Of a stretch of 64,000 nucleotides of DNA, positions 24,479 through 33,845 are shown in pieces. The position numbers were made by a program, and so were the translations under genes. Under the pieces are notes generated by a model, which was not told the origin of the DNA, did no database searches, and saw only the letters and a program-made list of their open reading frames with translations. The stretch is from Mesorhizobium sp. M7A.F.Ca.US.008.03.1.1. GTDB taxonomy: Bacteria; Pseudomonadota; Alphaproteobacteria; Rhizobiales; Rhizobiaceae. The stretch covers positions 1 through 64,000 of the forward strand of contig NZ_RZRU01000020.1 of NCBI RefSeq assembly GCF_003997495.1. Direction: 5' to 3'. Within the stretch, counting starts at the first letter, position 1, and every line of letters begins with the position of its first letter.

Positions 24479-26503
24479 ATGACACCTACGAAGCTACTGA
24501 TCGGGCAGATCGCCGTTGTGTGCGCAATTGTCATTATCGGCGTATGGACGGCAACCCAATGGTGCGCTCAAATGCTGACCTACCAGACGCCTCTCGGCGC
24601 ACCATGGTTTCTCTTCGCCGGCTGGCCAATCTACAAGCCGTGGAAGCTGTTTGAATGGTGGTTCCACTTCGATGCTTATGCGCCGGAGGTCTTCGACAAA
24701 GCCGGTACGCTTGCAGGCGCCAGCGGATTCCTGGGTTGTGCCGCCGCAATCGCTGGCTCGCTTTTGCGCGCGCGACAGCGCGGGTCGGTTACGACCTATG
24801 GGTCTTCACGGTGGGCCACGACTCATGAGGTCGAGACGGCAGGGTTGTTACGGCCGGCGGGCGTTTTCCTCGGTAGGCTGAACGATCGCTATCTGCGCCA
24901 TGACGGCCCGGAGCACGTCATGGCATTTGCGCCGACGCGTTCGGGCAAGGGCGTGGGGCTGGTTGTTCCAACGCTACTTTCCTGGACCGGGTCTGCCATC
25001 ATTCATGATATAAAAGGCGAAAATTGGCAGTTGACCTCCGGCTGGCGGTCGAAATTCTCGTACTGCCTTCTGTTCAATCCGACCGACCCGAGATCGGCAC
25101 GCTACAACCCGCTGCTGGAGGTGCGCAAAGGCCCAGATGAGATCCGGGACGTTCAAAACATCGCCGACATCCTCGTCGATCCCGAGGGCGCGCTGGAGCG
25201 ACGGAACCACTGGGAGAAGACCAGCCATTCACTCCTAGTTGGCGCCATTTTGCACGTGCTCTACGCTGAAGAGGACAAGACGCTGGCCCGCGTCGCCACC
25301 TTCCTGTCGGACCCGCAACGCTCGTTTGCCGCAACGCTACGGCGGATGATGACGACAAACCATCTCGGGACGGGGCATAACCCTCAGGTCCATCCCGTAG
25401 TGGCCTCGGCGGCTCGCGAACTCCTGAACAAGTCGGAAAACGAGCGCTCAGGCGTCCTCTCGACCGCCATGTCCTTTCTCGGGCTTTATCGTGATCCAAC
25501 GGTCGCGGCGGCCACTTCGTCCTGCGACTGGCGCATCGCTGACCTAGTGGATGGAGAGCGACCGCTGTCGCTCTATCTGGTCGTGCCGCCTTCGGATATC
25601 TCGCGCACCAAGCCTTTTGTGCGACTGATCTTGAACCAGATCGGCAGGCGGTTGACGGAGCGTCTGGAGGGGGACCCGAAGAAGAGCCGTAAGCATCAGC
25701 TGCTCATGATGCTGGACGAGTTTCCGGCGCTCGGTCGCCTCGACTTCTTCGAAACGGCGCTCGCCTTCATGGCAGGTTATGGCATTCGCTCCTATCTGAT
25801 CGCACAATCTTTGAACCAGGTTTCAAAGGCCTATGGCGAGAACAATGCTATTCTCGACAATTGCCACGTGCGAATTGCCTTTTCCTCCAATGACGAACGC
25901 ACGGCCAAGCGCATCTCGGATGCCCTCGGCACCGCAACCGAACTTAGGTCGATGCGCAACTATGCGGGCCATCGGCTTGCGCCCTGGCTTTCACATGTCA
26001 TGGTGAGCCGCCAGGAAACCGCGCGCCCGCTCCTGACGCCAGGCGAGGTGATGCAATTGCCGCCGTCAGACGAATTGGTCCTGGTTTCTGGGTTGCCGCC
26101 GATCCGCGCCAAGAAGCTGCGCTATTATCAGGATCAGAATTTCACAGATCGGGTGCTGCCTGCGCCGGTGCTGCACGACGGACCCTATGCGGACTGCCCT
26201 GCATCACGCCCGGACGGCTGGACTGGACAAGTGTGCAGCGTCGATAGCCGACTTGCTGCGGACGAGGAAAGCGCCGACGCGCCAGTTGAAGACGAGGGAG
26301 GCGTTCAGCAGCAACGCCATCCAAGCCTGCCCGAAGAAGACGTTGTTGTCTCTCAAGAGCCCGATCAGGCCGATCTGTACAAGCCCGCAGACGATGACAG
26401 CGAAGCGCTCGCGGACAAGCGTGTCATGGATCGGATTTCCACTGCGGCCCGCGTCTACGGTATCAACGAGGGCAGGGGCGACGATGTCATTCCCGGCTTC
26501 TGA
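24479..26503 (+). CDS. traG: Conjugative coupling protein TraG/VirD4
   Basis: 674 residues. Two amino-terminal membrane segments (IGQIAVVCAIVIIGVW and, after a periplasmic loop, GASGFLGCAAAIAGSLL) precede the cytoplasmic ATPase. Walker A is APTRSGKG at about 151-158, with LVVPTLLSWTGSAIIHDIKGENW behind it and Walker B in LLMMLDEFPALGR; SYLIAQSLNQ is the T4CP motif. It would hand the relaxase-DNA complex to the Trb channel. The start chosen, MTPTKLLIGQ, fits the family; an in-frame ATG at 24446 would add 11 residues. The acidic tail beyond residue 560 is variable. Confidence 0.95.
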   Translation: MTPTKLLIGQIAVVCAIVIIGVWTATQWCAQMLTYQTPLGAPWFLFAGWPIYKPWKLFEWWFHFDAYAPEVFDKAGTLAGASGFLGCAAAIAGSLLRARQRGSVTTYGSSRWATTHEVETAGLLRPAGVFLGRLNDRYLRHDGPEHVMAFAPTRSGKGVGLVVPTLLSWTGSAIIHDIKGENWQLTSGWRSKFSYCLLFNPTDPRSARYNPLLEVRKGPDEIRDVQNIADILVDPEGALERRNHWEKTSHSLLVGAILHVLYAEEDKTLARVATFLSDPQRSFAATLRRMMTTNHLGTGHNPQVHPVVASAARELLNKSENERSGVLSTAMSFLGLYRDPTVAAATSSCDWRIADLVDGERPLSLYLVVPPSDISRTKPFVRLILNQIGRRLTERLEGDPKKSRKHQLLMMLDEFPALGRLDFFETALAFMAGYGIRSYLIAQSLNQVSKAYGENNAILDNCHVRIAFSSNDERTAKRISDALGTATELRSMRNYAGHRLAPWLSHVMVSRQETARPLLTPGEVMQLPPSDELVLVSGLPPIRAKKLRYYQDQNFTDRVLPAPVLHDGPYADCPASRPDGWTGQVCSVDSRLAADEESADAPVEDEGGVQQQRHPSLPEEDVVVSQEPDQADLYKPADDDSEALADKRVMDRISTAARVYGINEGRGDDVIPGF

Positions 26504-26619
26504 AGTCCGCTGAGTTGCAGAGCGCACCTCAGCGTAGATAACGGCCATAAGCAATTTTGAGCGTCTGGCCGATGCTTCTCCCGTCGCCGGCGCAACGCCG
26601 GGCCGTCGGAACGATCCGC

Positions 26620-27033
26620 ATGAAGCCGCACCGCATTCGCCATCAGTTTCTGCTTGAGCCGGAGCTCAGCGAGAAACTGGACAACCTCAGTCGCGATCCG
26701 TCAACGACCAAATCAGCGATCGTGGGGAAGGCGATCGAGGCGTTCATCGAGCGGCGTGGCGAGAGCGAGTTCGATCGGCGCTACGGCGTAAGGCTTGACC
26801 GGCTCTCCCGCGATCTTGCCCACGTCAGGCGCGATTCCGAGGTGATCCTGGAGAGCCTGGCGCTCTTCATCCGCTTTTCGATCACCCTTCACGCCCACAC
26901 GCCGGTCCCGGATCGGGCAACGCAGGCTATTGCCCAAGAGCGTTTCGAGAAATTCGTTGAGAAGGTCGGCCGCCAGATCGCTTCCGGCAAAAAGTCGCTT
27001 AGCAAAGACAATGGTGGGGGAGGGGAAGGATGA
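26620..27033 (+). CDS. CopG-like ribbon-helix-helix regulator of the trb cluster
   Basis: 137 residues. The first 50 residues fit a ribbon-helix-helix fold: HQFLLEPELSEKLDNLSRDPSTTKSAIVGKAIEAFIERR. The rest is helical, with no motif. The gene sits between traG and trbB and its stop overlaps trbB (ATGA at 27030), as in many rhizobial ICEs, so it probably autoregulates the operon. Start uncertain: ATG codons at 26572 and 26557 are in frame, but MKPHRIRHQF fits the family best. Confidence 0.78.
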   Translation: MKPHRIRHQFLLEPELSEKLDNLSRDPSTTKSAIVGKAIEAFIERRGESEFDRRYGVRLDRLSRDLAHVRRDSEVILESLALFIRFSITLHAHTPVPDRATQAIAQERFEKFVEKVGRQIASGKKSLSKDNGGGGEG

Positions 27034-27998
27034 GCTCTCATCCCGAGGCCGACCACCGGCGGCGTGTCATGCTGCGCACCGCCATGGGTCCGGCAATCAC
27101 CGAAGCCCTGGCCGATCCGTCCGTCATCGAGGTGATGGTCAATCCCGACGGCGCGCTGCGACTCGACCGGTTAGGCGAAGGTCGGGTCGATACCGACGTT
27201 CACATGCACCCGTCCGAGGCAGAACGTATCATCCGCCTGGTTGCTTCGCACGTGCGCGCCGAGGCGCACGCCGACAACCCGATCGTCAGTGCCGAATTGC
27301 CGTCTGGCGAACGCTTCGAAGGCCTGCTGCCACCTGTGGTGTTGGCGCCATGTTTTGCCATCCGCAAGCCCGCCGCGAAAGTCTACACCCTGGCCGACTA
27401 TGTTGCCGAACGCATCATGCTGCCGCTGCAGGCCGATGCGCTGAAAAAGGCCGTCCGCGAGCGGCGCAACATGCTGATCGCCGGCGGCACTTCCTCGGGG
27501 AAGACAACACTCGCCAACGCTCTGCTGGCTGAAGTCGCCGAATGCGACGATCGGGTGATCCTGATCGAGGACACACGCGAACTGCAGTGCGCGGCCAGGG
27601 ACTGCGTTGCCCTGAGAACAAGGCGGGGCTCGGTCACCCTTGCCGATCTCGTGCGCTCGACGCTGAGGCTCAGGCCGGACCGCATCATCGTGGGCGAGGT
27701 GAGGGGCGCGGAAGCGCTCGACATGCTGAAGGCATGGAACACCGGGCACCCAGGCGGCATCGCTACCGTACACGCCAATTCCGCGCGCTCGGCTCTCTAT
27801 CGCATTGAGCAACTCGCCCAGGAAGCGGTGGTCACCGTTCCCCGCCGGCTCATCGCTGAGGCGATAGATCTGATCGTCTTCATAGCGGGACGCGGCTCGT
27901 CGCGCCACATCGACGCAATCGCCGAGGTCACCGGTCTCGACGGCAGCGGCGATTACGCCGTTGCCCCGCTCACGCTTTCGCAACTCCAGCAGCTTTGA
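27030..27998 (+). CDS. trbB: TrbB, VirB11-type ATPase
   Basis: 322 residues; hexameric traffic ATPase at the inner face of the membrane that powers pilus assembly and transfer. Walker A GGTSSGKT at 152-159, Asp box EDTRELQC, Walker B LRLRPDRIIVGEVRGAEA and His box TGHPGGIATVHANS are all present. Overlaps the copG-like stop; the TrbC gene follows after 12 nt. Confidence 0.97.
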   Translation: MSSHPEADHRRRVMLRTAMGPAITEALADPSVIEVMVNPDGALRLDRLGEGRVDTDVHMHPSEAERIIRLVASHVRAEAHADNPIVSAELPSGERFEGLLPPVVLAPCFAIRKPAAKVYTLADYVAERIMLPLQADALKKAVRERRNMLIAGGTSSGKTTLANALLAEVAECDDRVILIEDTRELQCAARDCVALRTRRGSVTLADLVRSTLRLRPDRIIVGEVRGAEALDMLKAWNTGHPGGIATVHANSARSALYRIEQLAQEAVVTVPRRLIAEAIDLIVFIAGRGSSRHIDAIAEVTGLDGSGDYAVAPLTLSQLQQL

Positions 27999-28010
27999 AA
28001 GGCCTTCCTC

Positions 28011-28319
28011 ATGCGCAAGAAGCTTCGCTTTCTTTCGTCCACAGCGCTCGCGTTTCTTATCACGGCCCCGGTTTATGCCGCCGGCTCCGGCATGCCGTGG
28101 GAGCAGCCGCTGCAGCAGATCCTGGAGTCCGTGCAGGGACCGGTCGCCAAGATCGTTGCGGTGATCATCATTATCACCACCGGCCTGACGCTTGCCTTCG
28201 GCGACACCGCCGGTGGTTTTCGGCGCCTGATTCAGATCGTCTTCGGTCTGTCGATCGCCTTCGCGGCATCGAGCTTCTTCCTCTCCTTCTTCTCCTTCGG
28301 TGGTGGGGCGCTCGTCTGA
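28011..28319 (+). CDS. trbC: TrbC, pilin (VirB2-like)
   Basis: 102 residues with a signal peptide (KKLRFLSSTALAFLITAPVYAAGS) and two hydrophobic helices (AKIVAVIIIITTGLTLAFG and IVFGLSIAFAASSFFLSFFSF), the layout of VirB2/TrbC pilins. In RK2 TrbC is cyclised by TraF; a TraF-like peptidase is encoded at 3320. Its stop overlaps the trbD start (TGATG). Confidence 0.94.
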   Translation: MRKKLRFLSSTALAFLITAPVYAAGSGMPWEQPLQQILESVQGPVAKIVAVIIIITTGLTLAFGDTAGGFRRLIQIVFGLSIAFAASSFFLSFFSFGGGALV

Positions 28320-28591
28320 TGGCCGCCGGGGAGCAGCATATCGAGGGCTTCGCAGTACCGGTCCACCGGGCGCTGACCGAGCCGATCCTGCTCGGCGGGG
28401 CTCCGCGCGCGGTGGCGATCCTCAACGGTACAGTGGCCGCGGCCATTGGCTTCGGCTTGCAGCAATGGATTGCTGGTCTGGTGCTTTGGATCGCAGGCCA
28501 CTCGTTAGCGGTGTTTGCCGCAAGACGCGATCCGGACTTCGCCAGCGTGCTTGTGCGCCACCTACGTCTGAAGGGGTGGCTTGCATGCTGA
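28319..28591 (+). CDS. trbD: TrbD, VirB3-like membrane protein
   Basis: 90 residues with two adjoining membrane segments (VAILNGTVAAAIGFGLQQW and IAGLVLWIAGHSLAVFAA) and the opening VPVHRALTEPILLGGAPR of TrbD. An inner-membrane part of the channel working with TrbE. The gene overlaps both neighbours by a few bases. Confidence 0.93.
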   Translation: MAAGEQHIEGFAVPVHRALTEPILLGGAPRAVAILNGTVAAAIGFGLQQWIAGLVLWIAGHSLAVFAARRDPDFASVLVRHLRLKGWLAC

Positions 28592-31035
28592 ACCTTTCGG
28601 AATATCGAAGCAAAGCCGACCGGCTTGCCGACCATCTACCCTGGGCTGCCTTGGTGGCGCCCGGCATCGTGCTCAACAAGGACGGCAGCTTTCAGCGGAC
28701 GTTGCGGTTCCGCGGCCCGGATCTCGAAAGTGCGACGGAGGCTGAACTCGTCGGCATTTGCGCCCGGGCGAACAATGCTCTCAGACGCCTTGGCTCTGGC
28801 TGGGCATTGTTCTTTGAGGCCGAGCGCACAGAAGCGCTGGGCTATCCGAACTCGCATTTTCCTGACGCCGCGTCGTGGCTGGTCGACGAAGAACGCCGCG
28901 CTGCTTTCGAGGGGAAGGTAGCGCACTACGAGAGCCGCTATCATCTGACCTTGGTGTTTATGCCACCGCCGGACGCCCAGGCGCGCGCAGAAAGCACGCT
29001 CGTCGACTCTCATTATTCCCGAGGAGAAAGAGACTGGCGCCAGGATCTGGCGAGGTTCCGTGACGAGACCAACCGCGTGCTCGATCTCTTCTCGGGTTTC
29101 ATGTCCGAAGTACGCGTCCTCGATGATGCTCAGACGTTGACCTACCTCCACGGCACGATTTCGCCTCGTCGCCATCCTATCATGGCCCCGGAAACGCCGA
29201 TATATCTGGATGCAATCCTGGTCGATGCGCCGCTTACCGGTGGCCTGGAGCCGATGCTGGGTGAGCAGCATCTTCGCACACTGACCATCCTCGGCTTTCC
29301 GAACCTCACCCGGCCCGGAATCCTCGATACCCTCAATCATCAGGATTTCGCCTATCGCTGGATGACGCGCTTCATTCCGCTCGAGAAAACGGAAGCCACG
29401 AAGACGCTGACGCGATTGCGCCGGCAGTGGTTTGCCAAGCGCAAATCGATCGTGGCAATCCTACGCGAGGTCATTACCAACGAGCCGGTCCCGCTTGTCG
29501 ATAGCGATGCCGACAACAAGGCGCTCGATGCCGACGAAGCCCTTCAGGCATTGGGCGGTGATCATGTGAGTTTCGGCTATCTCACCACCACCGTGACGGT
29601 GTGGGGCGAGGATCGCCAAGCCGCTGCAGAGAAGCTTCGCGCGGTCGAGCGCATCATCAATGGGCTCGGCTTCACCACGATCCGAGAAGGCGTCAATGCG
29701 GTCGAGGCTTGGCTCGGCTCATTGCCTGGCCATGTCTACGCTAACGTTCGCCAACCGCTCGTTCATACATTGAACCTTGCCCATCTCATGCCGCTGTCGT
29801 CGGTTTGGGCCGGTCCTGCGACAAACGAGCATCTCGCGAAAGTCACCCAAACCGAAGCGCCACCGCTTTTCGTTGCCGAGACCAGTGGGTCGACACCGTT
29901 TCGGCTTTCCACCCACGTCGAAGATGTCGGCCACATGCTGGTTGTTGGTCCGACCGGCGCCGGCAAGTCGGTTCTGCTTGCTCTGATTGCTCTGCAGTTC
30001 AGGCGCTACGCCGGCGCCCAGGTTTATGTCTTCGACAAAGGCAATTCGGCCCGTGCTGCAACACTTGCCATGGGTGGAGAACACCACGCGCTAGGAGCGG
30101 ACGGTTCCCTTGCCTTTCAGCCACTGCGCAGCATCAACGACCAGGCTAGCCGAAGCTGGGCGGCCGAATGGATCGCCAGCCTTGTTGCCCACGAGAACGT
30201 CACCGTCACGCCGGAGGTGAAGGAGGCTATTTGGTCAGCGCTGGCCAGCCTTGCCACCGCGCCGGCGCAGGAACGCACACTGACCGGTCTTTCGGTCCTG
30301 CTTCAATCCAATGCGCTGAAGACCGCATTGATGCCCTACACGCTCGACGGTCCCTTCGGCCGCCTGCTCGATGCCGATCATGATGGGCTGGCCTTGTCGG
30401 ATGTGCAGTGTTTCGAGACCGAGGAGTTAATGCACAGCCAAAGCGCTTTGCTGCCGGTGCTTACCTATCTGTTCCAGCGACTTGAGGAACGGTTCGACGG
30501 ACGGCCCACGCTGATCATGCTCGACGAGGCGTGGGTCTATCTCGACAATCCGCTGTTCGCCGCCCGCATCCGCGAATGGCTGAAGGTGCTGCGAAAGAAG
30601 AACGTGTCGGTTGTCTTCGCTACGCAGTCGCTGGCTGATATCGCGGGCTCTGGCATAGCGCCGGCAATCATCGAAAGCTGCCCGCAGCGCATTTTCCTTC
30701 CCAATGATCGTGCCGTGGAACCCCAGGCGCGCACAGCCTACGAGCGCTTCGGTTTAAGCGAGCGGCAGATCGAATTGATCGCCCGCGCCACGCCGAAGCG
30801 TCAGTATTATCTGCAATCGCGCCGCGGCAACCGTCTGTTCGAGCTCGAGCTTGGCCCCATCGCTCTTGCGCTTTGCGGTGCTTCCGATCCGGCCACGCAG
30901 ACTCTGATCGACAGGATCATGTCCGAAGACGGGCAAGGCAGCTTTGCCTCGCAGTTCCTGATCGCGCGCGGCCTCGATTGGGCCGGCGAACTTCTCAAGC
31001 AATTCCCTCAACCAGACAAGGAGCAATTCTCATGA
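28585..31035 (+). CDS. trbE: TrbE, VirB4-type ATPase
   Basis: 816 residues. Amino-terminal TrbE/CagE domain (MLNLSEYRSKADRLADHLPW), Walker A GPTGAGKS at about 455-462, Walker B LIMLDEAWVY with Asp647, then FATQSLADIAGSGIAPAIIES. The energy-coupling ATPase of the pilus machine. It starts inside the trbD end and overlaps the trbJ start by 4 nt. Confidence 0.96.
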   Translation: MLNLSEYRSKADRLADHLPWAALVAPGIVLNKDGSFQRTLRFRGPDLESATEAELVGICARANNALRRLGSGWALFFEAERTEALGYPNSHFPDAASWLVDEERRAAFEGKVAHYESRYHLTLVFMPPPDAQARAESTLVDSHYSRGERDWRQDLARFRDETNRVLDLFSGFMSEVRVLDDAQTLTYLHGTISPRRHPIMAPETPIYLDAILVDAPLTGGLEPMLGEQHLRTLTILGFPNLTRPGILDTLNHQDFAYRWMTRFIPLEKTEATKTLTRLRRQWFAKRKSIVAILREVITNEPVPLVDSDADNKALDADEALQALGGDHVSFGYLTTTVTVWGEDRQAAAEKLRAVERIINGLGFTTIREGVNAVEAWLGSLPGHVYANVRQPLVHTLNLAHLMPLSSVWAGPATNEHLAKVTQTEAPPLFVAETSGSTPFRLSTHVEDVGHMLVVGPTGAGKSVLLALIALQFRRYAGAQVYVFDKGNSARAATLAMGGEHHALGADGSLAFQPLRSINDQASRSWAAEWIASLVAHENVTVTPEVKEAIWSALASLATAPAQERTLTGLSVLLQSNALKTALMPYTLDGPFGRLLDADHDGLALSDVQCFETEELMHSQSALLPVLTYLFQRLEERFDGRPTLIMLDEAWVYLDNPLFAARIREWLKVLRKKNVSVVFATQSLADIAGSGIAPAIIESCPQRIFLPNDRAVEPQARTAYERFGLSERQIELIARATPKRQYYLQSRRGNRLFELELGPIALALCGASDPATQTLIDRIMSEDGQGSFASQFLIARGLDWAGELLKQFPQPDKEQFS

Positions 31036-31757
31036 TGCGGCGACGCCTTCTCTCCGGCCTGATCACCGTTTCCCTGATCGCCAAGCCTATGGCCGACTAT
31101 GTGCAGCCCGCCTACGCCCTTATCGTGTTCGATCCGTCCAATTATGCGCAGAACGTGCTGACGGCCGCGCGCGCATTGGAGCAGATCAACAACCAGATCC
31201 AGTCGCTGCAGAATCAGGCGACCATGCTGCAGAACATGGCGCGCAATCTTCAGCGTCTGGATTTCTCTTCCGTTGGCCAACTCACCGGTTCGCTCCATCG
31301 CATCGACGGCTTGATGGACCAGGCGAGTGGCCTCAGCTTTGATCTGGGCAAGCTTCAAGACCAGTGGCGCAGCCAATATCCGGAAAGCTACGACGCCACG
31401 ATCAAAGTCAGCGATGTGGCGAGTGCTGCGCGGGAGCGTTGGCAAACCGCCATGCAGGCGTTCCGCCAGACCATGGGTGTCCAGTCGCAAATCGTCGAGA
31501 ACGTCCGCGCCGACGGCGATCTGCTCGCCGATCTCGTCAACCGCAGCCAAGGGGCGGCCGGTGCGCTTCAGGCAAGCCAGGCCACCAACCAGCTGATGGC
31601 GCTTTCGACAAAACAGCAGATGCAGATCCAGACGCTGCTCGCAACGCAGTTTCGAGCTGAGGCCGAGGATGCCGCCCGCAAGGCCCAGTCAGACGAAGCC
31701 GCCCGCGAGATGACGAAGCGATTCTTGGGTACCGGCTCGGCTTATCCCGGCAATTAA
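31032..31757 (+). CDS. trbJ: TrbJ, VirB5-like secreted pilus component
   Basis: 241 residues. Signal peptide at the amino end (RRLLSGLITVSLIAKPMADYVQPAYA), followed by long coiled-coil-like helices rich in Gln and Asn (ALEQINNQIQSLQNQATMLQNMARNLQRL), typical of TrbJ. No trbK entry-exclusion gene is seen between this gene and trbL, where it often sits; the gap is only 33 nt. Confidence 0.94.
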   Translation: MMRRRLLSGLITVSLIAKPMADYVQPAYALIVFDPSNYAQNVLTAARALEQINNQIQSLQNQATMLQNMARNLQRLDFSSVGQLTGSLHRIDGLMDQASGLSFDLGKLQDQWRSQYPESYDATIKVSDVASAARERWQTAMQAFRQTMGVQSQIVENVRADGDLLADLVNRSQGAAGALQASQATNQLMALSTKQQMQIQTLLATQFRAEAEDAARKAQSDEAAREMTKRFLGTGSAYPGN

Positions 31758-31790
31758 TCACGAGTTCATCACGACGAGAAAGGCAGCGGC

Positions 31791-33113
31791 ATGAACGACC
31801 TTGGCGTCATCGATCGCTTCATGGAGACCTTCATCCGCTACATCGACAGCGGGTTCGGTCTGCTATCGGGCGACCTCGCCTTCCTCACTACCATTCTGAT
31901 CGGCATTGACATCACACTTGCCGGCCTGGCGTGGGCGCTCGGCGACGAAACCAGCGTTCTCGGCCGGCTTGTCCGCAAGGTGCTCTATGTTGGCGTCTTC
32001 GCCTTCATTCTGAACAATTTCAAGAACCTCGCCGATATCGTTTATCGTTCTTTTGCCGGTCTCGGGATTAAGGCGTCGGCCGGCAATCTGTCGGCAGACA
32101 ATCTCTTGCGCCCGGGCCGCATTGCCGCGACCGGTTTCGAAGGTGCTTGGCCAATGCTTGACCAAGCCAGTCAGCTCCTGGGCTTCCCGGAAATCTTCGG
32201 CAACGCACTGACCATCTTCGTGCTGCTGATGGCCTGGTTCCTGGTCATCATCGCCTTCTTCATCCTTTCCATCCAGCTTTTCATCACCATCCTTGAGTTC
32301 AAGCTCACCACGCTGGCAGGTTTTGTTTTGGTTCCATTCGCACTTTGGAACCGTTCAGCGTTCCTGGCCGAACGCGTGCTCGGCCATGTTATCTCGTCAG
32401 GCATCAAGGTGATGGTGCTCGCCGTCATTGTCGGTATCGGCTCCACGCTCTTCGGGGAGTTCGCTTCCGCATTGCAAGGCAAGGAGCCGGATCTTGCCGG
32501 TGCCATGTCCCAGGTACTGGGCGCACTGGCATTGCTTGGCCTTGGCATTTTTGGGCCGGGGATCGCGTCGGGTCTTGTCTCAGGCGCACCGCAGCTTGGG
32601 GCGGGCGCCGCCCTCGGCACGACCGCGGCGGCAGCGGGTGTATCACTCGTTGCTGGAGGCACAGCATTTGCTGGCGCGCGTATGGCAACCAGCGGCGGTG
32701 TCGCCGCCATCCGAGCCGGCACAACAATGGGATCGGCTGCTTCCACGTCATGGCAGATCGGGCGCGCAACCTCGCCCGACGCTGGCCTCTCCGGTGTGGC
32801 TGCTGGAATGCATGGTGTAACCAGTGCAGCTGGCGGCGCCGCTATACGCATAGCGCGATCCGCCACTGCAAGTGTTGGGCGCAACGCCGATGCCGGGCGC
32901 GATGCCGCGTGGACCGCGACCGGCGGCACGCCGACAGCGCCAATGACCGAACGCTCTGCCGGTTCGGCCACTGTTTCGGCGCCGACGTGGGCAAGGCGCC
33001 TACGTTCTGAACAGACCGCCCGTGCAAATCGCCACGCTGCCATGCAAGCTGTCCGAGACGGAGACCGGCCGGGAGGCAGCGCCACCCCCTCTCTCAACGA
33101 CAAGGATGACTAG
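31791..33113 (+). CDS. trbL: TrbL, polytopic VirB6-like channel protein
   Basis: 440 residues. Five or more membrane segments in the first 270 residues (for example LTTILIGIDITLAGLAWAL, ALTIFVLLMAWFLVIIAFFIL, GIKVMVLAVIVGIGSTLFG), then a Gly/Ala/Ser-rich low-complexity tail. This is the TrbL layout. Stop codon directly adjoins the trbF start. Confidence 0.95.
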   Translation: MNDLGVIDRFMETFIRYIDSGFGLLSGDLAFLTTILIGIDITLAGLAWALGDETSVLGRLVRKVLYVGVFAFILNNFKNLADIVYRSFAGLGIKASAGNLSADNLLRPGRIAATGFEGAWPMLDQASQLLGFPEIFGNALTIFVLLMAWFLVIIAFFILSIQLFITILEFKLTTLAGFVLVPFALWNRSAFLAERVLGHVISSGIKVMVLAVIVGIGSTLFGEFASALQGKEPDLAGAMSQVLGALALLGLGIFGPGIASGLVSGAPQLGAGAALGTTAAAAGVSLVAGGTAFAGARMATSGGVAAIRAGTTMGSAASTSWQIGRATSPDAGLSGVAAGMHGVTSAAGGAAIRIARSATASVGRNADAGRDAAWTATGGTPTAPMTERSAGSATVSAPTWARRLRSEQTARANRHAAMQAVRDGDRPGGSATPSLNDKDD

Positions 33114-33845
33114 ATGCTCTTCAAGCGACCCGTGCACCGTTACGGCAAAACACCCGAACCGGTCACGCCGTATCAAAAAGCCGCCCAGCTGTGGGACGAG
33201 CGCATCGGCTCATCTCGACTGCAGGCCAGGAACTGGCGGATCATGGCCCTTGGCTGCCTGGCCTTGGCGACCGGGCTTTCCGGCGGACTCGTATGGCAGT
33301 CGATGCAAAGCCGTGTCGTGCCTTATGTCGTCGAGGTCGATGGCTTCGGCGAGACGCGCGCCGTCGCGCCGGCGATCCGGAATTATGAGCCCTCGGATGC
33401 TCAGATCGCCTGGCATCTCGGCCGCTTCATCCAGAATGTCCGTTCCGTTTCCACCGATCCGGTTTTGGTACGGCAGAACTGGTTGGCAGCGTACGACTTT
33501 GCTAGCGATCGCGCAGCGCTCTTCCTCAACGAATACGCCAAGGCGAACGACCCCTTCGGTCAGATCGGAACGCGCAGTGTTTCGGTACAGGTCACCAGCG
33601 TGGTCAGAGCCTCCGAAAGTTCATTCCAGGTCAAATGGACCGAGCAGGTGTTTGAGCGCGGAAGCCTTGCCAGCACGATGCGCTGGACTGCGATCCTCAC
33701 GATCGTGATTCGCTCGCCAAGCAATACGGATCAGCTGCGCAAGAATCCGCTCGGCGTCTTCATCAATGCCATTGACTGGTCACGCGAGCTCGACAGCGCC
33801 GTCCCAACCCCCCTTTCTCCGACGGAGTCCACCAATGAAAGGTAA
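33114..33845 (+). CDS. trbF: TrbF, VirB8-like assembly factor
   Basis: 243 residues with one amino-terminal membrane segment (IMALGCLALATGLSGGLVWQS) and a periplasmic NTF2-like VirB8 domain (VVPYVVEVDGFGE, FIQNVRSVSTDPVLVRQNW, NPLGVFINAIDWSREL). Organises the channel. Confidence 0.95.
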   Translation: MLFKRPVHRYGKTPEPVTPYQKAAQLWDERIGSSRLQARNWRIMALGCLALATGLSGGLVWQSMQSRVVPYVVEVDGFGETRAVAPAIRNYEPSDAQIAWHLGRFIQNVRSVSTDPVLVRQNWLAAYDFASDRAALFLNEYAKANDPFGQIGTRSVSVQVTSVVRASESSFQVKWTEQVFERGSLASTMRWTAILTIVIRSPSNTDQLRKNPLGVFINAIDWSRELDSAVPTPLSPTESTNER

